Below, one piece after another: positions 1-5,794 of a DNA stretch of 5,805 nt; position 1 is the stretch's first letter; every line of letters begins with the position of its first letter. The notes under the pieces were generated by a model that made no database searches, was not told the origin of the DNA, and saw nothing but the letters and a program-made list of their open reading frames with translations. Location of the stretch: NCBI GenBank assembly GCA_023437345.1, contig JAEZGC010000256.1:1-5805 (forward strand), given 5' to 3'. The position numbers and the translations under genes were made by a program. Source of the DNA: Actinomycetes bacterium (lineage in GTDB: Bacteria; Actinomycetota; Actinomycetes; Propionibacteriales; Propionibacteriaceae).

Positions 1-255
1 GCACCGTCCGGCCCGGCCCGGCAGCAGGCCGGCGCAGGTAGCGGCACGGTGACGGCTCCGATGCCCGGCGTCGTGCTGGCGGTGGAGGTCGCCCCGGGCA
101 GCCGGGTCACCCGCGGCCAGACCATGCTCGTGCTCGAAGCGATGAAGATGAAGAACGAGCTCAAGGCCGAGCGCGCCGGTGTGGTGGCGCAGGTGCTCGT
201 GGCCGCCGGCGACCACGTCCGCCACGGCGACCTGCTGGTGGAGTTCGAGGGCTGA
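1..255 (+). CDS. Biotin carrier domain of a Na+-pump decarboxylase (3' part of gene)
   Basis: The reading frame is open from the first base, so the gene begins outside the window; a GTG at 49 is in frame but lies inside the domain and is unlikely to be the start. The visible 84 residues comprise an Ala/Gly/Pro-rich linker (first ~20 residues) and a biotinyl/lipoyl domain. The biotinylation motif EAMKM is at 136-150, with the biotin-accepting Lys at 145-147, about 35 residues before the C-terminus, as usual for the family. In the family, biotin ligase modifies this Lys and the arm shuttles CO2 between the carboxyltransferase and the membrane beta subunit. The gene for that beta subunit follows after 3 nt, which supports this role over acetyl-CoA carboxylase. 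It could be a separate small subunit (MmdC-like, in the order biotin subunit then beta subunit) or the C-terminal tail of an OadA-like alpha subunit; the window cannot decide. Domain call is firm; subunit identity is inference. Confidence 0.9.
   Translation, partial: APSGPARQQAGAGSGTVTAPMPGVVLAVEVAPGSRVTRGQTMLVLEAMKMKNELKAERAGVVAQVLVAAGDHVRHGDLLVEFEG
247..251 (+). promoter_or_regulatory. Ribosome binding site supporting the GTG start of the beta subunit
   Basis: GAGGG lies inside the last codons of the biotin carrier gene, 7 nt before the GTG at 259. It favours that GTG over the first downstream ATG, which is about 22 codons in and would remove most of the first hydrophobic segment. Confidence 0.55.
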
Positions 256-258
256 GGG

Positions 259-1377
259 GTGACCCCGGATTCGCTCAACCAGCTGCTCGCCGGCCTGACC
301 AACCTGACCTGGCAGTCCGTCGTGATGCTGGCGATCGGCGCCCTGCTGATCTACCTGGCGATCTCGAGGGAGTACGAGCCGCTGCTGCTGCTGCCGATCG
401 GCGCCGGCGCCATCCTCGCCAACCTGCCGCTGTCGCCGATGGTCGGCGAGCACGGGATGCTCACCATCCTGTACGAGGTCGGGGTCGGCAACGAGCTGTT
501 CCCGCTGCTGATCTTCATCGGGATCGGGGCGATGACCGACTTCGGTCCGCTGCTGGAGAACCCGCGGATGGTCCTGCTCGGCGCGGCCGGCCAGTTCGGC
601 ATCTTCCTCACCCTGATCCTCGCCCTCGTGCTCGGGTTCAGCAGGGAGGAGGCGGCGTCCATCGGCATCATCGGCGCCATCGACGGACCGACCTCGATCT
701 ACGTCTCGGGCATCCTCGCGCCCCACCTGCTCGGCCCGATCACCGTCGCTGCGTACTCCTACATGTCGCTGGTGCCGATCATCATGCCGCCGGTGATGCG
801 GCTGCTCACCACGCAGCAGGAGCGGGCGATCCGGATGCCCTACACCCAACGGCAGATCAGTCGCCGGACCAGGATCATCTTCCCGGTCGTGGTGACCGTC
901 ATCGTCGGCATCCTTGTGCCGTTCGCCACCCCGCTGATCGGCTGCCTGATGCTGGGCAACCTGATGCGGGAGTCCGGGGTGGTGGAGCGGCTCACCCATG
1001 CCTCCTCCAACGAGATCGCCAACGTGGTCACCCTCTTCCTCGGCCTGGCGATCGGATCCACCATGCAGGGGGCTGCCTTCCTGCAGCTGTCGACGCTGGC
1101 GATCCTCGGCCTGGGCCTGGTCGCCTTCGTCCTCGACACGACCGCCGGCGTCCTGTTCGGCAAGGTGATGAACCTGGCCAGCGGGGGGAAGTTCAACCCG
1201 CTGATCGGGGCCGCCGGGATCTCCGCCTTCCCGATGGCGGCCCGGGTGGTGCAGCGCGAGGCCGCCCGGGAGGACTTCTCAAACTTCCTGCTGATGCACG
1301 CCATGGGCGCCAACGCGGCAGGCCAGATCGCCTCGGTGGTAGCGGGCGGGGTGCTGCTCGCCCTGATGGCCGGTTGA
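259..1377 (+). CDS. Sodium ion-translocating decarboxylase, beta subunit (OadB/MmdB/GcdB family)
   Basis: This 372-residue integral membrane protein is a full-length member of the family that decarboxylates carboxyl-biotin and couples this to Na+ export. Hydrophobic segments span most of the chain (about 18-56, 80-127, 155-178, 203-230, 250-300 and 340-370). Family landmarks are the GIGAMTDFGPLLENP stretch (~88-102), the loop GAIDGPTSIY at 139-148 with Asp142, which corresponds to the essential Na+-coupling Asp of the Klebsiella subunit, and the C-terminal GANAAGQIAS (350-359), with Asn352 and Ser359 in the conserved polar region. The FNPLIGAAGISAFPMAARVV block (~312-331) is also typical. The GTG start at 259 is the second codon after the preceding stop, in the same frame, and has GAGGG at 247-251 with a 7-nt spacer. 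Co-transcription with the biotin gene is near certain. Substrate specificity lies in the unseen alpha subunit, so I give no oad/mmd/gcd symbol. Confidence 0.93.
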   Translation: MTPDSLNQLLAGLTNLTWQSVVMLAIGALLIYLAISREYEPLLLLPIGAGAILANLPLSPMVGEHGMLTILYEVGVGNELFPLLIFIGIGAMTDFGPLLENPRMVLLGAAGQFGIFLTLILALVLGFSREEAASIGIIGAIDGPTSIYVSGILAPHLLGPITVAAYSYMSLVPIIMPPVMRLLTTQQERAIRMPYTQRQISRRTRIIFPVVVTVIVGILVPFATPLIGCLMLGNLMRESGVVERLTHASSNEIANVVTLFLGLAIGSTMQGAAFLQLSTLAILGLGLVAFVLDTTAGVLFGKVMNLASGGKFNPLIGAAGISAFPMAARVVQREAAREDFSNFLLMHAMGANAAGQIASVVAGGVLLALMAG

Positions 1378-1382
1378 CCCCC

Positions 1383-1404
1383 CATTCTTCAGCACTTCAC
1401 TAAG
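1383..1404. promoter_or_regulatory. Possible second, degenerate ROK operator
   Basis: The arms CATTCTTCA and TTCACTAAG are separated by 4 nt, the same geometry as the strong palindrome at 1481-1502. Against the symmetric pattern CTTTnTTCA-N4-TGAAnAAAG it matches 7 of 8 defined positions on the left and 5 of 8 on the right. It starts 6 nt after the beta-subunit stop codon and lies 98 bp (centre to centre) from the strong site. It could be an auxiliary operator for cooperative or looped repression. A chance match is possible. Confidence 0.35.
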
Positions 1405-1431
1405 CGGCGCACCCAAGACGCAGTTGCCTGA

Positions 1432-1450
1432 GGCGAGACGTCCGTCCGCC
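1432..1450 (+). terminator. GC-rich hairpin between the two operons, weak terminator candidate
   Basis: GGCG (1432-1435) and GACG (1437-1440) pair with CGTC (1443-1446) and CGCC (1447-1450), with one bulged A at 1436 and a 2-nt loop, so the innermost pair probably opens. It is 55 nt after the beta-subunit stop and directly before the -35 element of the next operon. There is no T tract after it, so Rho-independent termination is doubtful. Confidence 0.25.
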
Positions 1451-1452
1451 CC

Positions 1453-1482
1453 TTGACGTTCGATGCTGCATGCTCCTACCCT
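1453..1482 (+). promoter_or_regulatory. Likely sigma70-type promoter for the ROK-ABC transporter operon
   Basis: TTGACG at 1453-1458 matches the -35 consensus at five of six positions. TACCCT at 1477-1482 keeps the T, A and final T of the -10 consensus. The spacer is 18 bp. Transcription would start near 1488-1490, giving a leader of about 22-24 nt before the ATG at 1512. This is the only good promoter in the gap, and it is positioned so that the palindrome at 1481-1502 overlaps the -10 end and the start site. Confidence 0.6.
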
Positions 1483-1502
1483 TTCTTCAGTCATGAACAA
1501 AG
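1481..1502. promoter_or_regulatory. Palindromic operator, probable binding site of the ROK regulator
   Basis: The 22-bp site has arms CTTTCTTCA and TGAACAAAG around a GTCA spacer. Eight of the nine positions in each arm are mirror-symmetric (CTTTnTTCA-N4-TGAAnAAAG). It is AT-rich inside G+C-rich DNA, covers the predicted transcription start, overlaps the last two bases of the -10 element and reaches into the Shine-Dalgarno sequence of the ROK gene. A bound dimer would block initiation. ROK repressors such as NagC, Mlc and XylR bind palindromes of about this size, often in front of their own genes. That this protein binds here is inferred from position and symmetry. Confidence 0.65.
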
Positions 1503-1510
1503 GGGTCTGA
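1493..1510 (+). CDS. Possible five-codon leader ORF (MNKGV)
   Basis: ATG at 1493 opens a five-codon frame that ends with TGA at 1508-1510, one base before the regulator's ATG and in a different frame from it. It has no ribosome binding site of its own and contains that of the regulator. If transcription began right at 1493 it would be a leaderless start; the predicted start is a few bases upstream. It may well be chance. Confidence 0.12.
   Translation: MNKGV
1499..1505 (+). promoter_or_regulatory. Ribosome binding site of the ROK regulator
   Basis: AAAGGGG lies 6 nt before the ATG at 1512 and fixes that start. Its first four bases belong to the right arm of the operator palindrome. Confidence 0.7.
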
Positions 1511-1511
1511 G

Positions 1512-2726
1512 ATGAGCCAACCGGACAGCGGTGCCGACTTCACCCGGTCCGCCATCCTGGCCTGCATCGGCTCACTCGGCCCCGCCTCGCGCGCAGGGCT
1601 GGCCCGCTACCTCGGCGTCTCGCCCGCCCTGATCACCCAGAAGACCCGGCAGTTGCTCGACGACGGGCTGCTCGTCGAACTCGACCACACCCCGTCCCTC
1701 GGCGGTCGCCCGGCCCAGCTCCTCGGGCTCGCGGCCGACGCCGGCGGTGCGATAGGCGTGAAGCTGGTCGCCGACCACGTCACCCTGGTCGAGGTCGGCA
1801 TCGGCGGAAGCATCCTGCGGTCGTACACCGAGCCGTTCGCCGCCGCCGCCCCGGAGGCGATCCCGGCCCTGATCGAGGTGGTCCGGCGGTTCGTCACCGA
1901 GGCCGAGAGCCAGCGCGTGCTCGGGATCGGCGTCGCCGTCCCCGGCGACGTGCCCGCGCAGGGAGAGGGCGTGGTGGACTCCACCCAGCTCAGCTGGCAC
2001 CGCGTCCCGCTCGGCCAGGCGTTGCGCACCGCGCTCGAACTGCCGGTCCTGGTGGACAACAACGTCAACGCGCTCGCCGTCGCCGAACACCTGTACGGAC
2101 AGGCCCGCGGCCAGGGACATGCCCTGGTGGTCACCATCGGCACCGGGATCGGCGGCGGCATCATCGCCGACGGCGCCGTGTTGCGGGGCAGCTCCGGTGG
2201 CGCCGGCGAGATCGGCCACATCCCGACCATCGAGGACGGGCCGGCCTGCCAGTGCGGCGCCCGCGGCTGCCTCGAGGCGATCATCGGCCAGCAGGCCCTG
2301 GTCGCCGAGGCCCAGCGCCGCGGCGTGATCGGCCGGGACGCGGGAATCGACGAGCTGCAGGCCCAGGCCGACAAGGGTGACGAGCGGGCGCAGGAGATCT
2401 ACCGGGCCGCCGGCCATCTGCTCGGCCGTGCCATCGCAGGGCTGGTGAACAGTCTCGACCCCGAGGTCGTGATAGTCAGCGGTGAGGGCGTGGGCGCCTG
2501 GCGCCACTGGTCGTTCGGGTTCGAGCCGGCGCTGCGCTGGGGAGTGGTACCGCGCAAGCGGGGGATCCCGGTGGCAGTGGAGGCCTGGCACGACGACCGC
2601 TGGGCGCAGGGCGCCGCCAGCCTCGTCCTCGCCACCCCATTCGACTCCCAGGGGATCGCCGGAGAGCAGGGAGAACGGGTCCGCGCCCGGTTGTCGGCGG
2701 TGCGGCGTGGCCAGGGAACCCAGTGA
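1512..2726 (+). CDS. ROK-family transcriptional regulator, probably kinase-inactive
   Basis: This 404-residue protein has an N-terminal winged helix-turn-helix (about 11-65; recognition region SRAGLARYLGVSPALITQ at 26-43) followed by a ROK sugar-binding domain. The ROK zinc site is intact: His236 in GEIGH and Cys246, Cys248 and Cys253 in CQCGARGCLE. The phosphate-binding GTGIGGG loop and the GIGVAVPG strand are also present. Two features argue against kinase activity. The N-terminal DxGxT nucleotide motif is replaced by GVKLVADH, and the DNNVNA segment (182-187) has Asn184 where ROK kinases carry the catalytic Asp. It therefore probably senses a sugar or sugar phosphate and controls transcription, as NagC, Mlc and XylR do. 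It is the first gene of the transporter operon, next to a palindromic site, so autorepression with release by the imported sugar is the simplest model. The start is well supported by AAAGGGG 6 nt upstream. The ligand is unknown. Confidence 0.92.
   Translation: MSQPDSGADFTRSAILACIGSLGPASRAGLARYLGVSPALITQKTRQLLDDGLLVELDHTPSLGGRPAQLLGLAADAGGAIGVKLVADHVTLVEVGIGGSILRSYTEPFAAAAPEAIPALIEVVRRFVTEAESQRVLGIGVAVPGDVPAQGEGVVDSTQLSWHRVPLGQALRTALELPVLVDNNVNALAVAEHLYGQARGQGHALVVTIGTGIGGGIIADGAVLRGSSGGAGEIGHIPTIEDGPACQCGARGCLEAIIGQQALVAEAQRRGVIGRDAGIDELQAQADKGDERAQEIYRAAGHLLGRAIAGLVNSLDPEVVIVSGEGVGAWRHWSFGFEPALRWGVVPRKRGIPVAVEAWHDDRWAQGAASLVLATPFDSQGIAGEQGERVRARLSAVRRGQGTQ
2713..2717 (+). promoter_or_regulatory. 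Ribosome binding site for the first permease
   Basis: AGGGA lies 5 nt before the GTG at 2723, inside the regulator gene. With the GTGA stop/start overlap it supports the GTG start and translational coupling. Confidence 0.5.
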
Positions 2727-3667
2727 CCACGACAGCTGCAGCTCGCCGAACCCGCCCAGGCCAGGCGGCCGCGTCGCCGTCCACCCGGCGTCGCAGGACG
2801 GGCCTGCGGTACGCGCTCACCGTCCTCGGCTTCCTCGCCCCGAGCGCGGTGCCGCTGGTGATGTTCACGTTCTGGCCGATGGTGCAGGCGATGTGGACCT
2901 CGCTGCACCAGTGGAACCTGCTGTCGGCCATGACGTGGGTGGGGCTGGACAACTACGCGCACCTGCTCCAGGACGAGGAGACCCGGCGCGCCTTCTGGAA
3001 CACGCTGTACTACATAGCCGGCTACCTGCCGCTGGTCTACGTCGGCGGTCTGGCGCTGGCGCTGGCCCTCAACGCCGCGATCCCGTTGCGCAACTTCCTG
3101 CGCGGCGTCTACTTCCTGCCGGTGGTCACCAGCTGGATAGTCGTGGCGCTGATCTGGCGCTGGCTGCTGAACCCGTCGGTGGGCGTCGTCAACTACCTGC
3201 TGGGCCTGGTCGGCATCGACGGGCCCGGCTGGTGGACCGACCCCGCCTGGGCGATGCCGTCGATCATCCTCGCCTCGGCCTGGAAGGACCTCGGCTTCGT
3301 GATGATCATCCTGCTGGCCGGGCTGCAGGCGATCCCCGCCGACCTCTACGAGGCCGCCTGCGTGGACGGTGCCGGGTGGTGGTCCCGGCTGCGCCACATC
3401 ACGCTGCCGATGCTGTCGCCGACCACCTTCTTCGTGGTGGTGATCTCGCTGATCAACGGCTTCCAGGTCTTCGACCAGGTCTACGCGATGACCGGCGGCG
3501 GACCCGCCGGGGCGTCCACAGTCGTCGTCCAGCAGGTCTACGACCACCCCTTCCGCTACGGCCAGGCCGGGATGGCTTCGGCCCTGTCGTGGCTGCTATT
3601 CCTCCTCGTCCTCGCCGTCACCGTCGTCCAGATGGTCGGGCAGCGCCGGTGGGTGAACTATGCGTAG
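2723..3667 (+). CDS. Sugar ABC transporter permease, MalF/UgpA-like (CUT1)
   Basis: This 314-residue inner-membrane protein should form half of the translocation channel of a binding-protein-dependent sugar importer. A basic cytoplasmic N-terminus (to about residue 28, with an Arg run) precedes six predicted membrane segments near 30-52, 90-115, 119-142, 174-200, 232-252 and 285-308. The EAA loop that docks the ATPase is clear: EAACVDGAG at 210-218, with the conserved Gly residues at 216 and 218, followed by ITLP at 226-229. The MTGGGPAGAS segment after the fifth membrane helix is also typical of MalF-like subunits. The GTG start overlaps the regulator stop in a GTGA, and the 3' end overlaps the next permease by 8 nt, so all three genes should be translated from one message. 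The basic N-terminal tail is variable in the family, so a slightly later start is possible. Confidence 0.93.
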   Translation: MTTTAAARRTRPGQAAASPSTRRRRTGLRYALTVLGFLAPSAVPLVMFTFWPMVQAMWTSLHQWNLLSAMTWVGLDNYAHLLQDEETRRAFWNTLYYIAGYLPLVYVGGLALALALNAAIPLRNFLRGVYFLPVVTSWIVVALIWRWLLNPSVGVVNYLLGLVGIDGPGWWTDPAWAMPSIILASAWKDLGFVMIILLAGLQAIPADLYEAACVDGAGWWSRLRHITLPMLSPTTFFVVVISLINGFQVFDQVYAMTGGGPAGASTVVVQQVYDHPFRYGQAGMASALSWLLFLLVLAVTVVQMVGQRRWVNYA

Positions 3668-4472
3668 GCCAGCGTCGGTAGTGCTGCTGGCCGCGGTCTG
3701 CCTCGGCGCGCTGGTGATGTTCTTCCCGTTCCTGTGGACGTTCACCACGTCGATCTCCAGCGGCGCGGGCCTCACCGCCACGCCGCAACTGATCCCCGAA
3801 GACCCGTCCTGGTCCGCCTACGCCGAGCTGTTCGAGCGCACCCCGTTCGCCAGGGTGATCGGCAACTCGCTGCTGCTCGCGGTGGCCACGACCGTGCTGC
3901 AACTGGTCACCAGCGCAATGGCGGCGTATGTCTTCTCCAGGATGCCGTTCCCCGGCCGTGGCGTCGTCTTCGCCGCCTACCTGGCGACCATGATGATCCC
4001 GCTCCAGGTGCTGATGGTGCCGCTCTTCGTCCAGATGCGTGACCTCGGCCTGATCGACAGCTACCTGGGCGTGCTGCTGCCCGGGATGGCCAGCGCCTTC
4101 GGCGTCTTCCTGCTCCGCCAGGCGATGAACACGGTGCCGCGCGAGCTGGACGAGGCGGCCAGGATCGACGGCGCCGGGCACTTCCGGATCTTCGCCAGGA
4201 TCGTCCTCCCGCTGGTGGGGCCGGCGGTCGCGACCCTCGCCGTGTTCGCGTTCATGAGCAGCTGGAACGCGTTCCTGTGGCCGCTGGTCATCCTGCGGTC
4301 CGCCGAGATGAAGACCCTGCCGCTGGCCCTGGCCGGGCTGCAGGGCCAGTACACGACCGACTGGGACGTCGTGATGGCCGGCTCGGTCATCTCGATCCTC
4401 CCCATGCTCGCGATCTACCTGTTCGCCCAGAAGTACGTCATCCAGGGCGTCGCCAACACGGGTCTGAAGTGA
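3660..4472 (+). CDS. Sugar ABC transporter permease, MalG/UgpE-like (CUT1)
   Basis: This 270-residue partner permease has six predicted membrane segments near 7-27, 69-92, 98-122, 130-155, 180-205 and 237-260. The EAA loop reads DEAARIDGAG (164-173), followed by IVLPL; the EAA-x3-G spacing and the conserved Gly are intact, so ATPase docking should be normal. The SSWNAFLWPLVIL stretch in the fifth segment and the C-terminal KYVIQGVANTGLK ending are hallmarks of MalG-like subunits. The ATG at 3660 lies inside the previous gene (8-nt overlap), with a weak GGTGGG at 3648-3653 before it, so coupling to upstream translation is likely. At 270 residues it is close to the usual size. The pairing with the preceding permease as a heterodimer follows from family and gene order. 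Confidence 0.94.
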   Translation: MRRPASVVLLAAVCLGALVMFFPFLWTFTTSISSGAGLTATPQLIPEDPSWSAYAELFERTPFARVIGNSLLLAVATTVLQLVTSAMAAYVFSRMPFPGRGVVFAAYLATMMIPLQVLMVPLFVQMRDLGLIDSYLGVLLPGMASAFGVFLLRQAMNTVPRELDEAARIDGAGHFRIFARIVLPLVGPAVATLAVFAFMSSWNAFLWPLVILRSAEMKTLPLALAGLQGQYTTDWDVVMAGSVISILPMLAIYLFAQKYVIQGVANTGLK

Positions 4473-4483
4473 CCCGACCACGA

Positions 4484-4488
4484 AAGGA
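4484..4488 (+). promoter_or_regulatory. Ribosome binding site of the solute-binding protein
   Basis: AAGGA within the purine-rich GAAAGGAAG (4482-4490) lies 10 nt before the ATG at 4499. It is the best Shine-Dalgarno match among the three transporter genes and decides the start, because the same frame stays open far upstream into the permease gene. Confidence 0.65.
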
Positions 4489-4498
4489 AGAAACCGCC

Positions 4499-5779
4499 AT
4501 GTCCCGCACCACGACGCTGGCGCGAGCCGGTCTGGCCCTCGCACTGGGTCTCAGTCTCGCCGCCTGCACCCCGGCCGCCCCGGCGCCCGCCCCGACCACC
4601 GCCTCGCCGGCGAGCTCGGCCCCGGCGGAGCCGGTGACCATCACCTACACCAACTTCATCTCCAACGGCGGCAACGAGGAGAATCTCGCAGCCATCGTCG
4701 ACGCCTTCGAAGCGGACAACCCCGGCATCACCGTCGACGTGACCACGATGCCGTACGCGGACTACTTCACCGCCCTGCAGACCGACCTGGCCGGCGGGAC
4801 CGCGTCCGACGTCTTCGACATCGAGTACGCCAACTACGCCGCCTTCCAGGCCAACGGCGTCCTCGCCCCGCTGTCGGGCGCCGACACCAGCGCGTACCCG
4901 GCCAACCTGGCCGGCGCCTACGCCACCGACGGCACCCAGTACGCGCTGCCGAGCTCGTTCTCCACAGTCGTGCTGTTCTACAACAAGGACCTGTTCGACA
5001 AGGCGGGCGTGAGCTACCCGACCAACGACTGGACGTGGGCGGACGCGGAGGCTGCCGCCAAGGCGATCACCGACGCCGACGCCGGGGTGTTCGGCGCCTA
5101 CCAGCCGATCAGCTTCTACGAGTACTACAAGGCGCTGGCCCAGGCCGGCGGCACGTTCCTGGCCGAGGACGGGAAGTCCGTCGCCTTCAACACCCCCGAG
5201 GGCATCAAGGCCGCCAACTGGCTGGTCGGCAAGTCGGGCACCACGATGCCGACCCCGGAGCAGGGCGCCGGCACCCCCGACTTCGACACCAAGCTGTTCA
5301 GCGACGGCAAGCTGGGGATGTGGACCACCGGGATCTGGATGTTCGGTGCGCTGGCCGACGCCGACTTCGCCTGGGACATCGCTGTCGAGCCCGGTGACGC
5401 CAAGCAGGCGTCGGCGATGTTCTCCAACGCCGTCGCTGTCTCTGCCGGCAGCAAGAACATCGAGGCGGCGCAGAAGTGGGCGCAGTACCTCACCACGTCC
5501 ACCACGATGGTCGACACCCGGCTCAACGCCGGTTGGGAACTGCCGCCGGTCGCCGACCAGGCGCTGCTCGCGCCGTACCTGGAGAAGGGTGACCCGGCCA
5601 ACCGCCAGGCCGTGTTCGACTCGCTCGCGGGGGTCGCGCTGCCCCCGGTGATCGGGGAGAACCAGACCCAGATGCAGGACATCATGGGCGAGGAACTCAC
5701 CGAGGCCGCCGCCGGCCGCAAGACCGTCGAGGAGGCACTCGCCTCCGCCGAACAGCGCATCAACCCGCTGCTCGGCTGA
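4499..5779 (+). CDS. Extracellular sugar-binding lipoprotein of the ABC transporter (SBP family 1)
   Basis: The protein has 426 residues from the ATG at 4499. This start is chosen over more upstream in-frame codons because it follows a good ribosome binding site and gives a proper lipoprotein signal peptide: Ser-Arg N-region, hydrophobic core (10-20) and lipobox LAAC with the lipid-modified Cys at 23. A Pro/Ala/Ser/Thr-rich tether (24-45) leads to a type 1 solute-binding fold. Typical blocks are the first strand VTITYTNF, AIVDAFEADNPGITV (helix and strand near 65-79), ASDVFDIEYA (~101-110), VVLFYNKDLFDKAGV (~157-171), KLGMWTTGIW (~271-280) and NIEAAQKWAQYLT (~319-331). It would be anchored to the outer face of the membrane and deliver sugar to the two permeases encoded just upstream. 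Aromatic residues are frequent in the presumed cleft, as in oligosaccharide binders, but the ligand cannot be named. It is the last gene of the visible operon, 26 nt after the permease. Confidence 0.95.
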   Translation: MSRTTTLARAGLALALGLSLAACTPAAPAPAPTTASPASSAPAEPVTITYTNFISNGGNEENLAAIVDAFEADNPGITVDVTTMPYADYFTALQTDLAGGTASDVFDIEYANYAAFQANGVLAPLSGADTSAYPANLAGAYATDGTQYALPSSFSTVVLFYNKDLFDKAGVSYPTNDWTWADAEAAAKAITDADAGVFGAYQPISFYEYYKALAQAGGTFLAEDGKSVAFNTPEGIKAANWLVGKSGTTMPTPEQGAGTPDFDTKLFSDGKLGMWTTGIWMFGALADADFAWDIAVEPGDAKQASAMFSNAVAVSAGSKNIEAAQKWAQYLTTSTTMVDTRLNAGWELPPVADQALLAPYLEKGDPANRQAVFDSLAGVALPPVIGENQTQMQDIMGEELTEAAAGRKTVEEALASAEQRINPLLG

Positions 5780-5794
5780 CGCCAGACCTTCGGT

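Noticed and set aside
840..1385. Minus-strand frame of 181 codons opposite the decarboxylase beta subunit
   Set aside because: It mirrors a full-length conserved membrane protein and shows no family features of its own.
1572..2591. Long open frame of 339 codons on the minus strand opposite the ROK gene
   Set aside because: It is the complement of a well-supported ROK gene in G+C-rich DNA, where antisense frames stay open by codon bias; the translation shows Gly/Asp/Ala-rich low complexity and no recognisable family.
2482..3681. Plus-strand frame of 399 codons overlapping the regulator and first permease
   Set aside because: It is an Arg/Pro/Ala-rich shadow frame that spans two real genes and has no membrane or domain features.
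4277..4498. Upstream in-frame extension of the binding protein
   Set aside because: It lies in the permease coding region, and its use would bury the lipoprotein signal peptide inside the chain; the ATG at 4499 has a ribosome binding site and a correct lipobox.
2399..4544. Long minus-strand frames across the two permease genes (2399-3547 and 3618-4544)
   Set aside because: The translations are His/Gln/Arg/Asp-rich without domains, while the plus strand encodes two complete permeases with EAA motifs and membrane segments.
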